Assembly (NCBI GenBank): GCA_002390845.1
Contig: DGQT01000099.1
Span: 40,815 to 104,814 of the forward strand
Source of the DNA: Chitinophagaceae bacterium UBA4407
GTDB taxonomy: Bacteria; Bacteroidota; Bacteroidia; Chitinophagales; Chitinophagaceae
Direction of reading: 5' to 3'
DNA length: 64,000 nucleotides
The notes below the pieces were generated by a model. That model made no database searches. It saw nothing but the letters and a program-made list of their open reading frames with translations, and was not told the DNA's origin. The position numbers and the translations under genes are program-made. Below, piece after piece: positions 59,997 through 64,000 of the stretch (the stretch's first letter is position 1; every line of letters begins with the position of its first letter).

Positions 59997-60584
59997 CTAA
60001 ATAACTTTTATGAGTTCGCTCATATTTCCACGCAGCTTTTCTAAACAGCGTAGCCTTGTTGTTTTTGCAACCGCGGCTGTATTGTATGAAAGCTCTTCTG
60101 CAATTTCCCTGTCAGTAAGCCCGTCTCCAAAAAGCAGTAGAATTTCTTTGCATTTCTCGCCAATTGTTTCCATGTGCTTTTTAATTGCGGCTCTTTTTTG
60201 TTCGTCTATCAGTTTCTCAATTGTGTTCCTTGCGCCATCTGGCAACTGTCCCAATAATTCGGGAATGGCATTGTTTTGATGTACGCTCTGTTTATTAGAC
60301 GTATTTTTTCTAACAAGGTCAATACATTTATTTGAAAAAATCTGGAAAAGGTAAGTTTTGAAGGCAGAACGGCCATCAAAACTGTTGTTGATTACATTAT
60401 GAATGGCCGACATCAGGGCATCACTGTAAGCGCTGAAACTGTCATCGTTACTAAGGTTGTATTTTCGGCAACCTTCATTAATAAAATAGTTGTATTGCAG
60501 GTACAGTATGTTTTCCTGTGCTACTCTTTCTTTATAGCCAGCCTTTAAGCCTTGCAGTAATTGTTGGTCCTGATCTTTGTACAT
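59997..60584 (-). CDS. ECF-type RNA polymerase sigma-70 factor
   Basis: 195 residues from the ATG at 60584 (MYKDQDQQLLQGLKAGYKER); the frame is open for 59 more codons upstream, but that stretch (cysteine- and lysine-rich) is not conserved-looking sequence. Region 2 is visible (YSDALMSAIHNVINNSFDGR-SAFKTYLFQIFSNKCIDLVR) and region 4 as a helix-turn-helix (LLLFGDGLTDREIAEELSYN-TAAVAKTTRLRCLEKLR). It lacks region 3, as ECF factors do. It probably drives the membrane TPR/CHAT cassette next to it; the promoter recognised is unknown. Confidence 0.92.
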   Translation of the reverse strand: MYKDQDQQLLQGLKAGYKERVAQENILYLQYNYFINEGCRKYNLSNDDSFSAYSDALMSAIHNVINNSFDGRSAFKTYLFQIFSNKCIDLVRKNTSNKQSVHQNNAIPELLGQLPDGARNTIEKLIDEQKRAAIKKHMETIGEKCKEILLLFGDGLTDREIAEELSYNTAAVAKTTRLRCLEKLRGNMSELIKVI

Positions 60585-60744
60585 AGGGAATAATGGTACA
60601 ATATACTTATTTCGATAATTACAAGCAAAGCATATCGGTTTTAAGTAAAATGTTTTTATTTTTTTTCTTATAAATAAACTCGTTTTGCCAATGCAAGGGT
60701 TTTCCCCATTTGCTTTTCTAAGTCCACAGGATAAGTAATGATAA

Positions 60745-60800
60745 CAGCAGTAGTATTTCATGGCATTGCCTGTTGCGTCGCAATCCTTTCATCTGTAAAT
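60745..60800 (+). repeat. Dispersed repeat, left arm, variant D
   Basis: CAGCAGTAGTATTTCATGGC then GTTGCGTCGCAATCCTTTCA (60772-60791). It lies upstream of the sigma gene in the 614-bp gap before pfkA. The rest of that gap, about 60800-61198, is AT-rich and shows no convincing gene; a 63-residue open frame at 60930-61121 has no start-region or family signal. Confidence 0.65.
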
Positions 60801-61198
60801 CTTTTGGCTACAGTAAGCGAAATTTTGTTCACATTCAGCACATATATATAATTCACTTAAGCACTTGTAATATTAATAAAAGCTCAAATTAAAATATTCA
60901 ATAATCAATACTTATAAATTAAATAGTAATTGAAAGAATGTTTTCTGCAGCTATATAAAATTTGCTTTATAATCTATGTGTTCTATAAAAACAGCTGGCT
61001 TAAGGGTACCGTTGCTGGTCAGGTTATGTTACATTTATTTGCATTTCTCTTTTTAAAATCTGCATATCCGGTTTATCATTGTTGTATTTCACAATCAAAT
61101 CCTTATTTTCGTACCTTATAAGCAATGAATAAAACTCATTGAACGATTTGCCTGCCTGTATAGAAATTTTTTAACGGATTAATCTTTATTTTGATACA

Positions 61199-62182
61199 AT
61201 GTCAAAAAAAGTAACAAAAATCGGGGTGTTAACCTCAGGTGGCGATTCACCAGGAATGAATGCTGCTATAAGGGCGGTTGTAAGAACGGGGCTATATCAC
61301 GGCCTTGAAGTTTTTGGTATTTACAGGGGGTACAATGGAATGATTGAAGATGAAATTGTTCAAATGGATTCCCGGTCTGTAGCCAACATTATTCAACGTG
61401 GCGGCACCATTCTTAAAACTGCACGCAGCAAAGAATTTTACAGTGAAGAAGGTCGTAAAAAGGCTTATGATAACCTCTCTAAAAGAGGTATAGATGGTTT
61501 GGTTGTAATTGGCGGAGATGGCAGTTTTACCGGTGCTTATAAACTAAGCCAGGAGTTTGGCTTACCCTGCATCGGCTTGCCCGGTACTATTGATAAAGAC
61601 CTTTATGGAACTGATTTTACAATTGGTTTCGATACAGCCGTAAATACCGCAGTACAATGTATTGATAAAATCCGCGACACAGCAGATGCGCACGACCGTC
61701 TTTTTATTGTAGAAGTAATGGGTAGGCATGCAGGTTACATTGCACTGCACAGTGGTATTGCAACAGGTGCAGAAAATATTTTAATACCCGAAGAAGAAAC
61801 GGCGCTCGATGAAGTGATCGCTTCCCTGTCTGAGAAGGAAAAACGCAAGAAACTTGTAAACCTGGTTATTGTGGCCGAAGGCCACAGTAGCGGCGGGGCG
61901 CATGGCGTAGCTGAAATTTTAAAGGCGCATTTACCAAATCTCGATATAAGGGTAACCATATTAGGCCATATACAAAGAGGTGGCTCCCCAAGTTGTTTAG
62001 ACCGGCTTATTGCCAGCCGTATGGGCTATCATGCAGTAGAAAGTTTATTGGAAGGCAGGCATAATGTAATGATCGGTATTTTTGAAAATGCCATCCATTA
62101 CACCCCCATAGAAGTTGCCATCCGTGAAAAACAAAAGATTGGAGATAGCTGGATGAAGATTGTAAAAATACTGGCCAGTTAA
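61199..62182 (+). CDS. pfkA: 6-phosphofructokinase
   Basis: 327 residues, the usual length of the bacterial ATP-dependent enzyme. It phosphorylates fructose-6-phosphate in glycolysis. Motifs are GGDSPGMNAAIRAVVR (14-29), YRGYNGMIEDE, the GGDGSFTGA phosphate-binding loop, LPGTIDKDLYGTDFTIGFDT (catalytic Asp of the TIDxD motif) and EVMGRHAGYIALHSG. An acidic or basic allosteric pattern is not analysed. It is followed after 53 bp by pyk in the same direction, a glycolytic operon. Confidence 0.97.
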   Translation: MSKKVTKIGVLTSGGDSPGMNAAIRAVVRTGLYHGLEVFGIYRGYNGMIEDEIVQMDSRSVANIIQRGGTILKTARSKEFYSEEGRKKAYDNLSKRGIDGLVVIGGDGSFTGAYKLSQEFGLPCIGLPGTIDKDLYGTDFTIGFDTAVNTAVQCIDKIRDTADAHDRLFIVEVMGRHAGYIALHSGIATGAENILIPEEETALDEVIASLSEKEKRKKLVNLVIVAEGHSSGGAHGVAEILKAHLPNLDIRVTILGHIQRGGSPSCLDRLIASRMGYHAVESLLEGRHNVMIGIFENAIHYTPIEVAIREKQKIGDSWMKIVKILAS

Positions 62183-62235
62183 TCTTTTATAAACTGCAAT
62201 CGCTAACGTTTACTAAAACTCTAACGTAATATTTT

Positions 62236-63729
62236 ATGTCAGAAAACATTTCAAAATACCTGCACAAAGACATGGATAAAGAAGCAGGTATACAGCACAC
62301 CTATCATCGCACAAAAATAGTTGCCACCGTAGGGCCTGCCTGTGATACTTATGAAAAACTACTGGAACTTGTAAAAGCCGGTGTAAATGTTTTTCGCTTG
62401 AATTTTTCGCATGGCACCCATGAAGACAAAGCAAAGATTATTGAATATATAAGGGAGATCAATGTAAAAGAGCCATACAATATAGCAATTCTTGCAGACC
62501 TCCAAGGTCCTAAATTACGTGTGGGTGAAATAGAAAATGGCGCACTTGAAATTGTGCCCGGCGATATCCTCACTTTTACCTCGAAAGAAAAAGTGATTGG
62601 AACAAAAGAAAAAATATACGTCTCTTACCCTAATCTCTATTCAGATGTAAAGGTTGGGGATAAAATCCTGATTGACGACGGTAAACTCGAAGTCGTGGTA
62701 ATCGAAATTACCCCAAATGATGATGTACGGGTTGCCGTAACTTATGGCGGAACATTAACCCCTAAAAAAGGGCTTAACCTTCCCGATACGGCCATATCAT
62801 TGCCGGCTATGACGGAGAAAGACATTGCCGACCTTGCATTTATTATGAAGCAAAATGTTGACTGGGTTGCACTGTCGTTTGTACGCAAAGCAGAAGATAT
62901 CATCGATCTTAAAAGAAGGCTTGCCGAAGAAAACAGTACCATTAAAGTAATCGCCAAAATCGAAATGCCCTCAGCACTGGTAGATTTACGTAATATCATT
63001 CTTGAATCAGATGCAGTAATGGTAGCGCGTGGCGATCTTGGTGTTGAATTACCGGTAGAAAAAATACCCATGGCACAAAGAGACATCATCCGAAAATCCA
63101 TACACCGCGGCAAACCTGTTATTGTTGCTACCCAAATGATGGAGAGCATGATAGACAGAATTAAGCCCAACCGTAGTGAAATTACAGATGTGGCAAACGC
63201 AGTTTTAGAAGGCGCAGATGCAGTAATGCTTAGCGGCGAAACTGCTACAGGCAAACACCCTGCATTAGTGGTTGAAACCATGTGCAAGATTATTATGGAA
63301 GTAGAGAAAACAGAATATCGTTACAACCGCGAAGAAGATCTTAAACCACAAACCAAATCGCCCTCTTTCCTAAGCGATGCCGTTTGTTACAACGCCTGTA
63401 AAATTGCAAAAGATGTAAGTGCCGATGCATTGATCGGTATGACACAAAGTGGTTATACGGGTTTTATCCTAAGCAGCTATCGCCCTCAGGCACCACTTTA
63501 TATTTTTACAAAGAAAAAATCCCTGGTTAACCAGCTAAGTTTAAGTTGGGGTGTACGTGCATTTTATTATGCAGAAGAAGAAAGCCTCGACGATATTGTT
63601 TTCGACCAGATCAACATTCTCAAAGAAAGGGGTTTCCTTAAAAAGGGCGATGTAACGGTTAATACCGGCAGCACTCCGGTACAGCTGCACTTACCCACCA
63701 ATATTATAAAAATAACTAAAGTAGATTAA
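62236..63729 (+). CDS. pyk: Pyruvate kinase
   Basis: 497 residues. It converts phosphoenolpyruvate and ADP to pyruvate and ATP. Conserved pieces are KIVATVGPACDTYEKLLELV, VFRLNFSHGTHEDKAK, ADLQGPKLRVGEIENGALEI, KIEMPSALVDLRNII-like KIEMPSALVDLRNIILESDA (with substrate/metal residues), VMVARGDLGVELPVEKIPMA and TEVANAVLEGADAVMLSGET-like DVANAVLEGADAVMLSGETA. The N-terminus has about 20 extra residues (MSENISKYLHKDMDKEAGIQ) before the conserved part, and an ATG at 62272 could be used. It is terminated by a strong hairpin. Confidence 0.97.
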   Translation: MSENISKYLHKDMDKEAGIQHTYHRTKIVATVGPACDTYEKLLELVKAGVNVFRLNFSHGTHEDKAKIIEYIREINVKEPYNIAILADLQGPKLRVGEIENGALEIVPGDILTFTSKEKVIGTKEKIYVSYPNLYSDVKVGDKILIDDGKLEVVVIEITPNDDVRVAVTYGGTLTPKKGLNLPDTAISLPAMTEKDIADLAFIMKQNVDWVALSFVRKAEDIIDLKRRLAEENSTIKVIAKIEMPSALVDLRNIILESDAVMVARGDLGVELPVEKIPMAQRDIIRKSIHRGKPVIVATQMMESMIDRIKPNRSEITDVANAVLEGADAVMLSGETATGKHPALVVETMCKIIMEVEKTEYRYNREEDLKPQTKSPSFLSDAVCYNACKIAKDVSADALIGMTQSGYTGFILSSYRPQAPLYIFTKKKSLVNQLSLSWGVRAFYYAEEESLDDIVFDQINILKERGFLKKGDVTVNTGSTPVQLHLPTNIIKITKVD

Positions 63730-63740
63730 TAGATTAATAC

Positions 63741-63767
63741 AAGCCCCCTGTAAAATGGGGGCTTTTT
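63741..63767 (+). terminator. Rho-independent terminator after pyk
   Basis: AAGCCCCC (63741-63748) pairs with GGGGGCTT (63757-63764), loop TGTAAAAT, followed by TTT. Confidence 0.9.
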
Positions 63768-63789
63768 CGTGCCCATAATCGTGTTTTTT

Positions 63790-63985
63790 ATCAGCCGGGC
63801 TTAATCTAAGCATTAAGCTTTACTTGCGTCGCACACTTGTGCTGCAAAACAGAAATCACCAATGCGCAATCTTCAGTATTAAATGATTAGTGCCAAATAA
63901 GCATGGCATATAAGTTATGCTTCATGCTTCACCCAGCAGAATAAAGTTTGGAACGTATAAGTGTGCGACGCAAGTAAAGCTCAAT
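63790..63985. repeat. Dispersed repeat element at the window end
   Basis: Outer TTATCAGCCGGGCTTAATC, left core CTTGCGTCGCACACTTGTGC at 63823-63842, right core GTATAAGTGTGCGACGCAAG at 63955-63974 with TAAAGCTCAATCCTTATCCC following. About 110 bp between them hold short inverted repeats (GCATGGCATATAAGTTATGC). Confidence 0.8.
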
Positions 63986-64000
63986 CCTTATCCCCTGGCC

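Noticed and set aside
60585..60761. Longer N-terminus (59 residues) for the ECF sigma factor
   Set aside because: The extension is cysteine/lysine-rich and not like sigma region 1 or 2; the ATG at 60584 gives the standard ECF length.
60930..61121. 63-residue open frame upstream of pfkA
   Set aside because: Hydrophobic and AT-rich with no plausible start context or family; the region is probably non-coding leader.
1351..63974. Integron attC sites
   Set aside because: The GTTGCG...CGCAAC polarity is the reverse of attC (AAC outside left, GTT outside right), the interior lengths vary too widely and no integrase is visible.
1..64000. rRNA and tRNA genes
   Set aside because: No tRNA-like T-loop (GGTTCGAATCC-like) with acceptor pairing and no rRNA-like conserved stretch was found by eye. 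A tRNAscan run would be needed to exclude a divergent tRNA.

Overview
The window is chromosomal DNA of a Bacteroidota bacterium, most likely from the Chitinophagaceae/Sphingobacteriia side of the phylum. The sequence evidence is a SusC/SusD outer-membrane nutrient-uptake pair, a gliding/T9SS type B C-terminal sorting domain, VCBS/ASPIC-UnbV lipoproteins, two-component propeller repeats, a long-form IspH, a split methylmalonyl-CoA mutase and a TTTG...TAnnTTTG promoter. Placement below phylum is inference. I see no rRNA, tRNA, transposase, phage gene or CRISPR array.

Layout. 1-2.7 kb: 3' end of a large surface protein, a small membrane protein, and repeat DNA with a 42-bp tandem array. 2.7-5.1 kb: an NtrC-like regulator without a DNA-binding domain, and miaA. 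5.2-18.3 kb: a surface catabolic or uptake locus (SusC, SusD, a VCBS/ASPIC lipoprotein, a DUF1573 lipoprotein, a cytochrome c/VCBS lipoprotein, a vanadium-haloperoxidase/PAP2 lipoprotein). 18.6-30.4 kb: a T9SS-secreted adhesin-like protein, OsmC, two GNAT acetyltransferases, a methylmalonyl-CoA mutase subunit, a lone receiver protein, an outer-membrane barrel, Tag glycosylase, a PIN/RHH toxin-antitoxin pair and an S9 peptidase. 30.6-38 kb: sucC, a GGCT-like protein, an acyl-CoA synthetase and two AT-rich accessory genes. 38.5-49.7 kb: a minus-strand block with a dimethylglycine/sarcosine dehydrogenase-like enzyme, a choline-kinase-like phosphotransferase and an APC permease (possibly choline/betaine use), then MFS, DedA and dicarboxylate transporters, and a plus-strand APC permease. 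50-55.5 kb: YebC, a DCC protein, ispH, a DUF5995-like protein, an HD protein and mnmA. 55.6-60.6 kb: a minus-strand cassette of an ECF sigma factor, a membrane TPR/anti-sigma-like protein, two small envelope proteins sharing a GTGHGP-like tail, and a TPR-CHAT protease-like protein. 61.2-63.7 kb: pfkA-pyk.

The most unusual feature is a dense dispersed repeat family. About 40 copies of a 20-bp core (GTTGCGTCGCACACTTGTAC and variants) lie between genes, almost perfectly alternating in orientation (left arm, right arm, left arm...). Short elements hold hairpins or tandem repeats between the two arms. Longer ones hold one or a few genes, and in at least two of these the flanking halves share pair-specific variants. 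This suggests a mobile or recombining element that can carry genes, mobilised by something outside the window. The second main candidate is the sigma/TPR/CHAT cassette with its repeated short peptide tail.
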